64,000 nt of DNA from Bacillota bacterium (GTDB lineage: Bacteria; Bacillota; Clostridia; Oscillospirales; Ruminococcaceae): NCBI GenBank assembly GCA_023391005.1, contig JAEWBS010000143.1, positions 1 to 64,000 of the forward strand. Reading direction: 5' to 3'. The notes under the pieces are model-generated. The model was not told the origin of the DNA. It was given only the letters and a program-made list of their open reading frames with translations, and did not search any database. Made by a program: the position numbers and the translations under genes. Positions 52,951 to 61,507 of this stretch are shown piece by piece (the first letter of the stretch is position 1; every line of letters starts with the position of its first letter).

Positions 52951-52960
52951 GCGCAGCATC

Positions 52961-53140
52961 GTACAATCTAAAATCGTGTGTGAGATTTTAGGGCATTCTT
53001 CTATTGACGTGACACTCGATATTTACTCTCACGTCCTCACAGGAATGCAAAAACCCGCCGTTGACGCCATAAATACTGTGCTTTTGTCTAGTCAACTAGA
53101 CAAAGAGGGTAAAGAAAAACGCCTAAATCCGAAGATTTAA
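52961..53140 (+). pseudogene. Second integrase fragment, C-terminal end only, opposite strand
   Basis: The plus strand encodes KIVCEILGHSSIDVTLDIYSHVLTGMQ split around the LGHSS and active-site Tyr motifs, followed by a charged tail ending at TAA 53138-53140, inside the repeated 38-bp att core. This is the C-terminus of a different tyrosine recombinase, in the opposite orientation to the first. No N-terminal part or start is present. Confidence 0.75.
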
Positions 53141-53208
53141 GCGTTTTTGTGGCGGAGAGAGAGGGATTCGAACCCTCGGTCGGGTATTAGCCGACACACG
53201 ATTTCCAG
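53111..53208. repeat. Right direct repeat (att-like) overlapping tRNA-Ser
   Basis: This is the partner of 40547-40642: a 38-bp identical core (53111-53148, the tRNA terminator) followed by the 3' half of the intact tRNA-Ser to the anticodon loop. The two copies bracket about 12.6 kb. Confidence 0.85.
53115..53148 (-). terminator. Terminator of tRNA-Ser with UUCG loop
   Basis: On the minus strand AAAAACGCTTAAATC-TTCG-GATTTAGGCGTTTTT folds into a long stem with a stable UUCG tetraloop and a terminal T-run, starting two bases after the tRNA CCA end. Confidence 0.88.
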
Positions 53209-53241
53209 TCGTGCGCCTTAGACCAGCTCAGCCATCTCTCC
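53150..53241 (-). tRNA. tRNA-Ser(GGA)
   Basis: The 92-nt gene folds as a class II tRNA: acceptor GGAGAGA/TCTCTCC, anticodon stem CACGA/TCGTG around CTGGAAA (anticodon GGA, complement at 53204-53206), a long variable arm, T loop GTTCGAATC, and an encoded CCA at 53150-53152. It reads UCC and UCU. Its 3' end is the integration site of the exopolysaccharide island. Confidence 0.96.
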
Positions 53242-53266
53242 ATGACCATTTTGCAGGCACTTGCAT

Positions 53267-53295
53267 ATTATAGTGGCTAAATCGAAATTTGTCAA
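53267..53295 (-). promoter_or_regulatory. Consensus promoter of tRNA-Ser
   Basis: On the minus strand a perfect TTGACA (53295-53290), a 17-bp spacer and a perfect TATAAT (53272-53267) lie 26 bp before the tRNA 5' end. Confidence 0.9.
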
Positions 53296-53347
53296 TACAA
53301 TTTTTGATATTATTGCACATTCGATTAAGATAATATCCTCCTCCCAC

Positions 53348-53701
53348 TTACAATGATAATAAAGACGCAAAGAAATCATGCTCCAAGACCACGATCTGAT
53401 ATAACCTGTCCAGCGCGTCGTATTCGCTTGCTCTGATGGCACTGACCATATCGTTAACAGCACGATACAACGGCAGCAATCCCAAATTGCCAGCCACACC
53501 CTTTAACGCATGCGCACATTCAAAAGCCTGTGGATAGTACCCTAGCGCGATCGCTTTTCCTAACGCTTCAAAATTTTCATCCAGCATAAATTCTTCAAAG
53601 CAATCGGCATAAAACGCCTCATCCTGCAGAAAGCGCTCCATAATGCCGTCGATATCGGCGCCTTTTTCTTTAAGAGCGGCCATTAGGTTCATACGATCCA
53701 A
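53348..53701 (-). CDS. HPt (histidine phosphotransfer) domain protein
   Basis: The 117-residue protein is a single HPt domain: a four-helix layout with the phospho-accepting H64 in FECAHALKGVAGNLGL and a preceding Asp/Glu-rich helix. It would relay phosphate between a hybrid kinase and a response regulator, but neither is encoded nearby. It sits between an ACT-domain protein gene and tRNA-Ser. Start ATG 53701 or an in-frame ATG three codons downstream. Confidence 0.85.
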   Translation of the reverse strand: MDRMNLMAALKEKGADIDGIMERFLQDEAFYADCFEEFMLDENFEALGKAIALGYYPQAFECAHALKGVAGNLGLLPLYRAVNDMVSAIRASEYDALDRLYQIVVLEHDFFASLLSL

Positions 53702-53742
53702 CGCCGATCACCCTTTCATACTATAAATCTACGAATAATATC

Positions 53743-54183
53743 CTATTTAGCTTTTTTGATCAACAGCTGCGCCGGGGAAATCATCGGAATATGATGCTCC
53801 TCAAAAAGTGCGCAGGCGGCACCCGGCAGGTTGGTTCGCAGAACGATGACCCCATCCCCCTCAAGCTGACGCATGAAAGAATAAAGATATTCCACACAAA
53901 TATTATTGGCGCGCAGCAGTTCAAGAAGCTCGGCCAGTGCACCCGGGTGGTCAAAAAGCGGAATAGCAAACACGTCGGTGACGGTGACGGCATAACGCGC
54001 CTTGCGCAGCAGCTCTAAAGCGGCGTCGGCGTCGCTGACTATCGCGCGCAGCATCCCCGTCTCGCCGGTGTCGACAAGCGTCGACGCAATCAGGTCGATA
54101 TTGTGTGCCGCCATCAATGTCGCCCAGTCGGCTAATGCGCCTTTTTTGTTCTCGATGATCACGCTCAACTGTTTTATAAACAT
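53743..54183 (-). CDS. Tandem ACT-domain protein
   Basis: The 146-residue protein consists of two ACT-like modules: IKQLSVIIENKKGALADWATLMAAHNIDLIA split over the first beta-alpha-beta, and VFAIPLFDHPGALAELLELLRANNICVEYLY split over the second. Such stand-alone ACT proteins bind amino acids and often accompany acyl-CoA or branched-chain acid genes. It follows butyrate kinase at 21 bp and is probably cotranscribed. Function not defined. Confidence 0.87.
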   Translation of the reverse strand: MFIKQLSVIIENKKGALADWATLMAAHNIDLIASTLVDTGETGMLRAIVSDADAALELLRKARYAVTVTDVFAIPLFDHPGALAELLELLRANNICVEYLYSFMRQLEGDGVIVLRTNLPGAACALFEEHHIPMISPAQLLIKKAK

Positions 54184-54204
54184 AATGCTCCCTCCCTATC
54201 TATT

Positions 54205-55290
54205 TTAGTTGTTTTCGGGCGGCACAAAGGTGTAGGTGTGCGCCTGCTCTTCACCACGCAGCACCCGCAGAGCTCCGTGGGCCAGCGCTTCCATTTCGTT
54301 TTCTCCGGCTAGAATTTTTACAGGGGCAATCCATTTAACCCGTTCGGTAATTTGCGCCGTGAATAGCCGCGAATACGCGATACCGCCAGTTAAAATGATG
54401 GCGTCCACCTGTCCGCTCACAACGGTGCTCAGCCTTGCGATATCCTTAGAGACGTTGAGCGCCATCGCGTCATAAACCAGCTTGGCGTATTGATCCCCTT
54501 CCAGAATACGATGCTCCACCTCGCGCAGATCGGTTGTGACAAGATGATCCATCATGCCACCCAGCCGCTGCACTCGGCGCATCATCTCCGCATAGGTAAC
54601 GCCACTATGCATACATTCGCCAATCACCTTTTGCACGGGCAGACCACCTGCGCGCTCGGGTGAAAAAGCCCCTTCATCGTCCGAAATCATATCGATAATG
54701 CGTCCCTGACTGTGCAGCGACGCTGTAATGCCTCCACCCAAATGGGTTACCACAAGATTGAGCTGATGATAATCCAACCCGTTTTCGCGGGCATAGCGCA
54801 GCGCGGCGGCGCGCATGTTCAGGTTATGCCCTTTACCAAAGCGCCGGATGCTTTTACGCCCTGTGATGCGCACCACATCGATCATCTCGTCGACTGTAAC
54901 GGGGTCGTAGATATACGCGGGAATTCCCAACTGCTCAGCCACGCGAAAGGCCAGCGGCGCGCCAAGGTTTGCCGCGTGCTCAAGCACCGGCGCTTCCTCA
55001 AGTTGTTGCAGCATGTCGCGATTGACCCTGTAGGCACCGGATTGTACCGGCGGCAACAACCCGCCCCGCCCCACAACAGCGGACAGATCGGCCATCGGAA
55101 TATCGTGGCTCGTGATGGTGTCCACAATCTTTTCATAGCGCATCAGCAGCTGATCAAATAGGCGATGGTAATTTAAAAGATCCTCAGTGGAATGCAAAAT
55201 GCTGCGCGACCACACCTCGCGCTCATCCTCATAGACGGCAATCTTAGTCGAAGTAGAACCCGGATTGATGGCCAGAATTTTGTAGCGCAT
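54205..55290 (-). CDS. buk: Butyrate kinase
   Basis: The 361-residue acetokinase-family enzyme has NPGSTSTKIAVYEDE (8-22), VVGRGGLLPPVQSGAY, LVVTHLGGGITASLHSQGRIIDM split at the phosphate loop, and ILTGGIAYS near the C-terminus. It makes ATP and butyrate from butyryl phosphate. With ptb directly upstream (24-bp gap) it forms the classical phosphotransbutyrylase-kinase route; branched-chain acyl phosphates are possible alternatives. Confidence 0.95.
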   Translation of the reverse strand: MRYKILAINPGSTSTKIAVYEDEREVWSRSILHSTEDLLNYHRLFDQLLMRYEKIVDTITSHDIPMADLSAVVGRGGLLPPVQSGAYRVNRDMLQQLEEAPVLEHAANLGAPLAFRVAEQLGIPAYIYDPVTVDEMIDVVRITGRKSIRRFGKGHNLNMRAAALRYARENGLDYHQLNLVVTHLGGGITASLHSQGRIIDMISDDEGAFSPERAGGLPVQKVIGECMHSGVTYAEMMRRVQRLGGMMDHLVTTDLREVEHRILEGDQYAKLVYDAMALNVSKDIARLSTVVSGQVDAIILTGGIAYSRLFTAQITERVKWIAPVKILAGENEMEALAHGALRVLRGEEQAHTYTFVPPENN

Positions 55291-55313
55291 TCTAAGTATG
55301 CCCCCTTTTGCGC

Positions 55314-56231
55314 TTATTCGGGCGACGCAATGGCGGCAAGCGCCATCGAATACAGCTTTTCGGTGGCCGAGGAACCGCGCGAATTAAGCACCACCGGCAC
55401 CTTGGCCCCGACGATCAGCCCCGCCATATCGGCGCCCGCCGTCAAAATCCAGCTTTTAGCCAGAATGTTGCCGCAGGCCATCGTTGGTGCGACCAGAATA
55501 TCAAAATCGCCGCAGTATGGGCAGTCGTAGCGCTTGATCTGCGCAATCTCACGGCTCATGACCAGATCGTAAGAAATGGGGCCGACCACGGTGCAGTTTG
55601 GAATCTCCCCGGCGCGGTTCATCGCAACCAGCGCCTGCGCATCGGTAGTCTCGACCATCTTCGGATCGACCGTCTCAACGGCACACAGCACTGCAACGCT
55701 GGGGCTTTTATAGCCGATAGCGCAAAGCAGCGACACGGCGTTGTTGATGATATCGCGCTTTTCCGTCAGGGTCGGATTGATCAGCATGCCGCCGTCGGTG
55801 ATGATCATCAGCTTTTTAGCACCCGGAATTTCAAAAAAACCGACATGCGACATCGTCCTGCCGGTGTTGAGTTGGTTTTCTTTGTTGACAAGCGGCTTTA
55901 GCACGTCGCGGGTCTCGACCATGCCTTTCACGATGAAATCGGCGCGGCCCGCTTTAATCTGCGCCACCGCCACTTCGCCGCATTGTGACGGGGACTGTGC
56001 CTCGATGATTGACAACTTTTCGGCGTCCACCCCGTGCGCGGTGAGCAGCGTATGGATCTGAGCCTTGTCGCCAATCAACACCGGCTCGGCAATGCCAAGA
56101 TTTTTCGCCGACAGCACGGCCTCAATCACATGCGCATCGGCAGCACCCGCAACGGCAACCCGACGGGTGCGTCCAGTCGCCTTTGCTCTTTTAAGCACCG
56201 CATCAAAGTTTTTCAAAACCATCTCCAACAC
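55314..56231 (-). CDS. ptb: Phosphate butyryltransferase
   Basis: The 305-residue protein (GTG start at 56231; an ATG three codons in is equally plausible) matches the phosphate acetyl/butaryl transferase family: VAGAADAHVIEAVLSAKNLG, GRADFIVKGMVETRDVLKPL, HVGFFEIPGAKKLMIITDGGM and APTMACGNILAKSWILTAGADMAG in order. It exchanges CoA for phosphate on butyryl-CoA. Cotranscribed with buk and the ACT-domain gene. Confidence 0.94.
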   Translation of the reverse strand: MLEMVLKNFDAVLKRAKATGRTRRVAVAGAADAHVIEAVLSAKNLGIAEPVLIGDKAQIHTLLTAHGVDAEKLSIIEAQSPSQCGEVAVAQIKAGRADFIVKGMVETRDVLKPLVNKENQLNTGRTMSHVGFFEIPGAKKLMIITDGGMLINPTLTEKRDIINNAVSLLCAIGYKSPSVAVLCAVETVDPKMVETTDAQALVAMNRAGEIPNCTVVGPISYDLVMSREIAQIKRYDCPYCGDFDILVAPTMACGNILAKSWILTAGADMAGLIVGAKVPVVLNSRGSSATEKLYSMALAAIASPE

Positions 56232-56374
56232 CCCGCTGATTATTTGCTGTTTAATTAAAACCGCCGTTCAAGTCGATACAATTGCGCAAGCCTCTTAACC
56301 GAAAGCATATGGTCCCTACAAAGGACCAGCCAAAAACGCACGGCGAGTGGCCCAAGATAGAACCTTGCATCTCG

Positions 56375-57055
56375 CTACTTGATCAGCAATCCCGATTGCG
56401 CAAACGAGACATAGTCGTCCCGCGCCACAATGATGTGATCCACCACATCGATCGAAAGAATTTTGAGTGCCTCAGCAACGCAGCTAGTCACCCGAATATC
56501 GTCGTTGGAAGGCAACGCGAAGCCCTGCGTGTGGTTGTGCGCCAGCGCTACCGAAGAGGCCGAGCAGCGCACCACCGTTTCTATAATCAGCCGCATGTCG
56601 ACCGATACTTTTCCGAGAGAGCCCTCGGCAAGCAACGTGCAGTTTAAAAGCTTTCGTTTTTTATCCAGACAGATCAGGTACAACTGCTCGTTGTTAATTC
56701 CGACAAAATAAGGATGGATGAATTCACCCAGCTTCTGCGGCGAATCCAGCACCATGCCGGCGTCGTTCTTGTCGACCAGATAACGGCGGGTGACCGCGGG
56801 AATCATCGAAAGCAGCGTCGCGCTGGCAGCACCGATACCCTCGACCTTCATCAGCTCGCCGCGCGGCGCCTCAAGTACCGCTGAAAGCGATCCGAAATGT
56901 TTAAGCAGCCTATGTGCGATCGGATTGGTATCGGCCCGGGGAATGGAATAAAATAAAATCAGCTCAAGAATCTCATGCGGCTGAAAGCCATCCAACCCAT
57001 CGTGCTCCAGCCGCCTGCGCAGCCGTTCGCGATGCCCGATATGCACCTGAGACAA
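56375..57055 (-). CDS. radC: RadC/UPF0758 family JAB-domain protein
   Basis: I chose a TTG start at 57055, seven bases after GGAGGAGG, giving 226 residues and the family start SQVHIGHRERLRRRL; the frame runs on to 57097 without support. It has an N-terminal helix-hairpin-helix region (about 60-75) and a C-terminal JAB metalloprotease-like fold with the zinc motif ALAHNHTQGFALPSNDD. RadC's role is unsettled despite the historical repair name. The usual Ser in HNHPSG is changed to HNHTQG. Confidence 0.9.
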   Translation of the reverse strand: MSQVHIGHRERLRRRLEHDGLDGFQPHEILELILFYSIPRADTNPIAHRLLKHFGSLSAVLEAPRGELMKVEGIGAASATLLSMIPAVTRRYLVDKNDAGMVLDSPQKLGEFIHPYFVGINNEQLYLICLDKKRKLLNCTLLAEGSLGKVSVDMRLIIETVVRCSASSVALAHNHTQGFALPSNDDIRVTSCVAEALKILSIDVVDHIIVARDDYVSFAQSGLLIK

Positions 57056-57221
57056 CCCATCCCCTCCTCCACTTTTATATAGAACGCTGAAACCCAATAT
57101 GCTGGATAAAATAGTAGCTTTAAGATATTATAGCCTAAAGAGTCGGTAATTTAAAGAGCTAATCGCGCGAGGGTGCCCATGAATATTTCGTGCACATCAT
57201 CTGGTCGCAGCCATAGGCCTT

Positions 57222-57256
57222 GTGGTATAATAGCCGCAAGACAACTATTATATCAC
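57222..57256. repeat. Hairpin repeat copy 1
   Basis: GTGGTATAATAG (57222-57233) and CTATTATATCAC (57245-57256) are inverted with one mismatch and an 11-nt centre. It closely resembles the copy at 57314. Confidence 0.65.
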
Positions 57257-57313
57257 TTAATTTTAATGGCCGCCTACGGTGACATCACATTACACCATTC
57301 GCTTGCGCTCATA

Positions 57314-57345
57314 GTATAATAGCCACAAGGCAGCAGCTATTATAC
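57314..57345. repeat. Hairpin repeat copy 2
   Basis: GTATAATAGC and GCTATTATAC form a perfect 10-bp inverted repeat with a 12-nt centre sharing CACAAGGCA/CGCAAGACA-like sequence with copy 1. Confidence 0.65.
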
Positions 57346-57484
57346 CGAGAGAATGCGCAGCGACTCACCGCTTAGCGTACAGCCGCCGCTTGGCGCAGCC
57401 GGTTCCGTCTGTCTTCTAATGGACCCTTTTCAGTAGGGCTCCCGCCGTCACGCCACAACACATCTCTATTAATGTGAGGATACA

Positions 57485-58438
57485 ATGAAAGCTTTTATTA
57501 TAAATGAAAATGATGCCGGCCAACGGCTAGACAGGTTTGTCAAAAAGGTGGCACCGACACTGCCCGCTTCGCTGTTACAGCGCTATATTCGCATTAAGCG
57601 CATCAAGGTCAACAACAAACGGGTCGAAAACGCCACAATACTGGCGCGGGGCGATACGGTCGCGCTTTATATTAATGATGAGTTTTTTCCGCCGGATGAG
57701 GGCTCGGCCTTCGCTTTTATGGCCGCGCAGCAAAAGCTGACGGTGGTCTATGAGGACGACAATATTTTACTGGCCGACAAGGAGCCGGGGCTGGTCGTGC
57801 ACGAGGACGACGCCGGCGAACGCGATACGCTAATCGCACGCATCCAACGCTATCTCTACGAAAAGAAGGAATATGACCCCGCCGCCGAAAACAGCTTTGC
57901 GCCCGCGTTGTGTAACCGCATCGATCGCAATACCGGCGGTATTGTCATCGCCGCTAAAAACGCCGCCACACTCCGCGTCGTCAACACGCTGATCCGCGAC
58001 CGTCTGATCGAAAAATATTATCTCTGCGTGGTCCATGGACATCCATCCCCTTCAAGCGGAACGATTAAGAGCTACTTATTAAAGGATGAGACGCAAAACC
58101 GTGTCGAGGTGTTCTCCTCCCCGCATCCCGGCGCTAAAACCGCCATAACCAAATACCGCGCGATTAAGGAAAATGACCGTTTTTCATTGTTAGAGATTGA
58201 GCTGTTGACCGGGCGTACCCACCAAATACGTGCCCAGATGAGCAGCATCGGCCATCCGCTGCTGGGCGATACTAAATATGGCACAGCACAACAAAATAAG
58301 GGAACCGGCTTTAAGTTTCAAGCGCTGTATGCCTATCGACTGAAATTCTCAGCGGGCGATGCGGCCGAGCATCTGCACTATTTAAATGGACGTCTCTTTG
58401 AGGTTCAAAACGTCCCGCTTTTATCTTTGTTTGAGTAG
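57485..58438 (+). CDS. RluA-family pseudouridine synthase
   Basis: The 317-residue protein has an N-terminal S4 RNA-binding domain (about 12-70; QRLDRFVKKVAPTL, RIKRIKVNNKRVE) and an RluA catalytic domain with ADKEPGLVVHEDD and NRIDRNTGGIVIAAK containing the catalytic Asp, then TGRTHQIRAQMSSIGHPLLGD. It isomerises uridine in rRNA or tRNA; the exact site cannot be told among RluC/D-type members. Start ATG 57485 follows GTGAGGA. Confidence 0.93.
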   Translation: MKAFIINENDAGQRLDRFVKKVAPTLPASLLQRYIRIKRIKVNNKRVENATILARGDTVALYINDEFFPPDEGSAFAFMAAQQKLTVVYEDDNILLADKEPGLVVHEDDAGERDTLIARIQRYLYEKKEYDPAAENSFAPALCNRIDRNTGGIVIAAKNAATLRVVNTLIRDRLIEKYYLCVVHGHPSPSSGTIKSYLLKDETQNRVEVFSSPHPGAKTAITKYRAIKENDRFSLLEIELLTGRTHQIRAQMSSIGHPLLGDTKYGTAQQNKGTGFKFQALYAYRLKFSAGDAAEHLHYLNGRLFEVQNVPLLSLFE

Positions 58439-58499
58439 GCCTAAAGGTGGCACTGTGCCGACAAACACGCCTGTTTCGTCCTCAACCAGTTGTGTATCT

Positions 58500-58904
58500 T
58501 AGTGGAGTCACCGTAACCGCGACAAACAGCGTTGGCTGGGCTACTGGGCCAACTCCATACCTCGCTATACCCGGAAATATTATTACAAAGAGCTCGAGGG
58601 CTTTATGATTATCGATATTCGCGACGGCATCGTATGCAGCCAGATGCGTATGGAAGCCCCCAACATTGAGACTGGCGAGATTGCTCGTGCTTCTATCTAC
58701 GCTGTGGAGCTGCGGGTCAAGAAGGTGGATGGCCAATTGGAAATTGACCGTGAGTGCTGGATTCGCGTCCCTGTCAACTACCAGAGCGATTATCCCCCCA
58801 ACTTAGTCAGGAGGGCCTGCCTTGCTGGCTGTTCGTTAATTACAACCAATTTCATTAAAGCAAGTTATGCCCATATAGTTGTTTTAGAGGTAATACGACA
58901 CTAA
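58500..58904 (+). pseudogene. Unrecognised open frame, probable gene remnant
   Basis: An open plus-strand frame follows a TAG at about 58497; the only ATG with context is 58605 (99 codons). The translation includes RWLGYWANSIPRYTRKYYY upstream of the ATG and GFMIIDIRDGIVCSQMRM, a composition that looks coding rather than random. There is no ribosome site or start near the beginning and the family is not recognised, so a 5'-truncated remnant is likely. The rest of the 58439-59083 gap holds only a terminator. Confidence 0.35.
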
Positions 58905-58908
58905 TTAT

Positions 58909-58939
58909 AAAGGCCAACGTCTAAAAGACGCTGGCCTTT
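58909..58939 (+). terminator. Terminator after the unrecognised frame
   Basis: AAAGGCCAACGTCT pairs with AGACGCTGGCCTTT (one mismatch) around a 3-nt loop, followed by GCTTTACG. The T-run is moderate. It may serve either strand at the end of the his operon region. Confidence 0.55.
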
Positions 58940-59083
58940 GCTTTACGTACATCACTATCGCAGGCTATATCCTTTTATCAAAAACAGGTGTCGTATTTTT
59001 ATGGTTAGCTAAACATCAGCACATATAAATAAAGAGCAAAACGTGCTTATATCATACCGACTATAAAATTTATCGCTAAAGAC

Positions 59084-59401
59084 TTATTTCAGCTTATTAA
59101 AAAAGCAGCTATGCGCGCCGGTATGGCAAGCATTGCCGGTCTGCTCAACCTCAATGAGAAGTGTGTCGTCATCGCAGTCGCCATAGACCGACAGCACCTT
59201 TTGCAGATGGCCTGAGGTCGCACCTTTGTTCCACAGTTCCTGCCGCGAGCGACTGTAAAACCAGGTATAGCCGGTTTTAAGCGTCAATTCCAAGCTTTCG
59301 CGATTCATATAGGCAAGCATCAGCACCTGTTTAGTGCCGGTCTCCTGCACGATTGCGGGGATAAGTTCCCCTTTTTCAAAAAAGCTGTCCAAATTCATCA
59401 A
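59084..59401 (-). CDS. hisI: Phosphoribosyl-AMP cyclohydrolase
   Basis: The 105-residue protein is HisI alone, without a fused HisE domain: [26 protein letters not shown] split over residues 29-54, [13 protein letters not shown] and the zinc motif [12 protein letters not shown]. It opens the adenine ring of phosphoribosyl-AMP, the third step of histidine synthesis. It is the last his gene here, three bases after hisF; a hisE gene must lie elsewhere. Confidence 0.95.
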   Translation of the reverse strand: MMNLDSFFEKGELIPAIVQETGTKQVLMLAYMNRESLELTLKTGYTWFYSRSRQELWNKGATSGHLQKVLSVYGDCDDDTLLIEVEQTGNACHTGAHSCFFNKLK

Positions 59402-59404
59402 TCA

Positions 59405-60163
59405 CTACCTCCTTGCGGGGATGCCGCAAGCGCGCAGATGGTCTTTCACCTGCCCAACCGTCAGCTCACCGTAGTGGAAGAGGCTGGCGGCCAGCGCCGC
59501 GTCAGCACCCGTTTTTTCAAAAACCTCTGAAAAATGCTCGAGCTTGCCGCAGCCGCCGGAAGCGATCACCGGCACATTTACGGCCTTAGAAACGGCGTCG
59601 GTCAGTTCAATATCAAACCCACCGCGCACGCCGTCGGTATCCATTGAGGTAAGCAGAATCTCCCCCGCGCCGAGCGCGACGACCCTTTTGGCCCACCCGA
59701 TCGCCTCAAGGCCGGTATCGATGCGCCCACCGTTGATGACGACGGTAAAGCCACCGTCCGGCGTTCTCTTGGCGTCGATGGCGACAACAATGCACTGGCT
59801 ACCAAACCGCGCGGCCCCCTCGCTGATCAGCTCAGGCGTGCGCACGGCGGCGGAATTAAGCGAAACCTTATCCGCACCCGCCCGCAGCAGCGTCTTGATA
59901 TCCTCGACCGAGCCGATGCCCCCGCCAACCGTCAGCGGTACAAATACCTTCTGCGCGGTGCGACGCACGACGTCGACCATTGTGCCGCGCCCCTCGTGGG
60001 TGGCGGTAATATCCAAAAAAGTGATCTCATCCGCGCCCTGACGGTTGTAGGCAACGGCGCATTCCACCGGGTCTCCGACATCTTTTAGGCCGACAAAATT
60101 GACGCCTTTGACCACCCGGCCGTCCTTGACGTCGAGACAGGGGATGATGCGTTTTGCTAGCAT
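59405..60163 (-). CDS. hisF: Imidazole glycerol phosphate synthase cyclase subunit
   Basis: The 252-residue TIM barrel has the catalytic Asp in [12 protein letters not shown] (D11) and the second in VAIDAKR (about D130), plus [10 protein letters not shown] and SGGCGKLEH phosphate sites. With HisH it closes the imidazole ring and releases AICAR. Its start overlaps hisA by seven bases. Confidence 0.97.
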   Translation of the reverse strand: MLAKRIIPCLDVKDGRVVKGVNFVGLKDVGDPVECAVAYNRQGADEITFLDITATHEGRGTMVDVVRRTAQKVFVPLTVGGGIGSVEDIKTLLRAGADKVSLNSAAVRTPELISEGAARFGSQCIVVAIDAKRTPDGGFTVVINGGRIDTGLEAIGWAKRVVALGAGEILLTSMDTDGVRGGFDIELTDAVSKAVNVPVIASGGCGKLEHFSEVFEKTGADAALAASLFHYGELTVGQVKDHLRACGIPARR

Positions 60164-60882
60164 GTTTGATCCCCTCCCGCCGCAATGGCCTCTGAAAGAT
60201 TAAGCGTTCCCACATAGAGCGACTTGCCGCAGATCGCGCCATACAGGTTGTTCTGGGCCAGCGCTTCGATATCCGAAAGCTGCGCGATACCGCCCGAGGC
60301 AATAATATCGCAGCTCACGGCGTTTTGCAGCTCGGTGAGCTGTTCGATATTCGGGCCGCGCAGCGTGCCGTCCTTGGAGATATCGGTAAAGATAATCACC
60401 TTTACACCTTTATTCTCCATCCGTTTGCCCATCTCGACAAAATCGACCGCGCTGGTATCAAGCCAGCCCCGGGTCGCAACCATGCGGTCTTTGGCGTCGA
60501 TGCCCACCGCGATATGTTCGCCAAAGTTCCTGACCGCATCCGCTACAAACTGCGGGTTTGACAGCGCCGCCGAACCTAAGATCACCCGCGCCACACCGTG
60601 CGAGAGGTAATATTCCACCGTCTGCATGTCGCGGATACCGCCGCCCAGCTCAAGCTTTAAGCCGGAATGCCGCGCAATTTCGGTGAATACAGCGGCATTG
60701 ACCTGCTGACCCTGCAACGCGCCGTCGAGATCGACCATATGCAGCCAGACCGCACCCGCGGCTTTAAAGCCCAGCGCCGTCTGCATCGGATCCTCCGCCA
60801 CCTGATGCACCGTGGCAAAGTCGCCCTTAACCAGCCGCACGCAGCTGCCGTCCTTGATATCGATCGCCGGTAAAATAATCAT
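60157..60882 (-). CDS. hisA: ProFAR isomerase
   Basis: The 241-residue TIM barrel has the paired acids in [13 protein letters not shown] (D8) and [15 protein letters not shown], with [16 protein letters not shown] as a phosphate loop. It performs the Amadori rearrangement of ProFAR. Start overlaps hisH by four bases (ATGA), typical coupling in this operon. Confidence 0.97.
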   Translation of the reverse strand: MIILPAIDIKDGSCVRLVKGDFATVHQVAEDPMQTALGFKAAGAVWLHMVDLDGALQGQQVNAAVFTEIARHSGLKLELGGGIRDMQTVEYYLSHGVARVILGSAALSNPQFVADAVRNFGEHIAVGIDAKDRMVATRGWLDTSAVDFVEMGKRMENKGVKVIIFTDISKDGTLRGPNIEQLTELQNAVSCDIIASGGIAQLSDIEALAQNNLYGAICGKSLYVGTLNLSEAIAAGGDQTC

Positions 60883-61484
60883 CCCGCCACCAGCCTTCCG
60901 AAATTTTTAAGCATGTTAAGCCCGACCTCACCGCTTTTTTCGGGGTGAAACTGCGCGCCGAACACCTGCTTATAGCCTACGAGCGCGGGTACCGTGCAGC
61001 CGTAATCGGTGCTGGCCAGAATATATTGCGGGTCACAGACTGCGCCGAAGGAATGCACAAAATAAACATAGTCGCCGTCCTTGGTATCGGCAAGAATCGG
61101 CGAGGCTTGGTGCAGCGTCAGCGCATTCCAGCCGATTTGCGGCAGTTTTAGATTTTTGCAGGGCAACTGCTCGACATGGCCCGGAATCAGCCCCAGACCG
61201 TCGCAACGCTCAAACTCATCGCCATAATCAAATAGAATCTGCATGCCTAAGCAGATTCCGAGCAGCGGCTTTTTCTGCGCCTGTGCCTTGATAAACGGAA
61301 TCAGTCCGGTTGCCTCAAGCTTTTTCATCGCGTCGGGGAACGCCCCCACGCCGGGCAGAATAATACCGTCGGCAGCTTCTAACGCCGAGGCGTCGCCGGT
61401 GATAACCGTTTTAATCGAGAGAAAATCGCAGGCGTTTTTGACGCTGAAAAGATTGCCCGCGTCGTAATCTACAATCGCAATCAT
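60879..61484 (-). CDS. hisH: Imidazole glycerol phosphate synthase glutaminase subunit
   Basis: The 201-residue class I amidotransferase shows the nucleophile in LLGICLGMQILF (about C80) and the His-Glu pair in QFHPEKSGEVG near the C-terminus. It supplies ammonia to HisF. It lies 23 bp after hisB. Confidence 0.97.
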   Translation of the reverse strand: MIAIVDYDAGNLFSVKNACDFLSIKTVITGDASALEAADGIILPGVGAFPDAMKKLEATGLIPFIKAQAQKKPLLGICLGMQILFDYGDEFERCDGLGLIPGHVEQLPCKNLKLPQIGWNALTLHQASPILADTKDGDYVYFVHSFGAVCDPQYILASTDYGCTVPALVGYKQVFGAQFHPEKSGEVGLNMLKNFGRLVAG

Positions 61485-61507
61485 AATAAGTCCCCTTTAG
61501 ACAGGCG

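Larger units (their letters stand above)
57056..57484. other. Intergenic region with two related hairpin repeats
   Basis: No gene is seen in these 429 bp between divergent genes. It contains two similar inverted repeats with TATAATAG arms, at 57222-57256 and 57314-57345. Confidence 0.6.

Noticed and set aside
57222..57345. CRISPR array
   Set aside because: There are only two imperfect palindromic copies, with no regular spacer series and no cas genes in the window.
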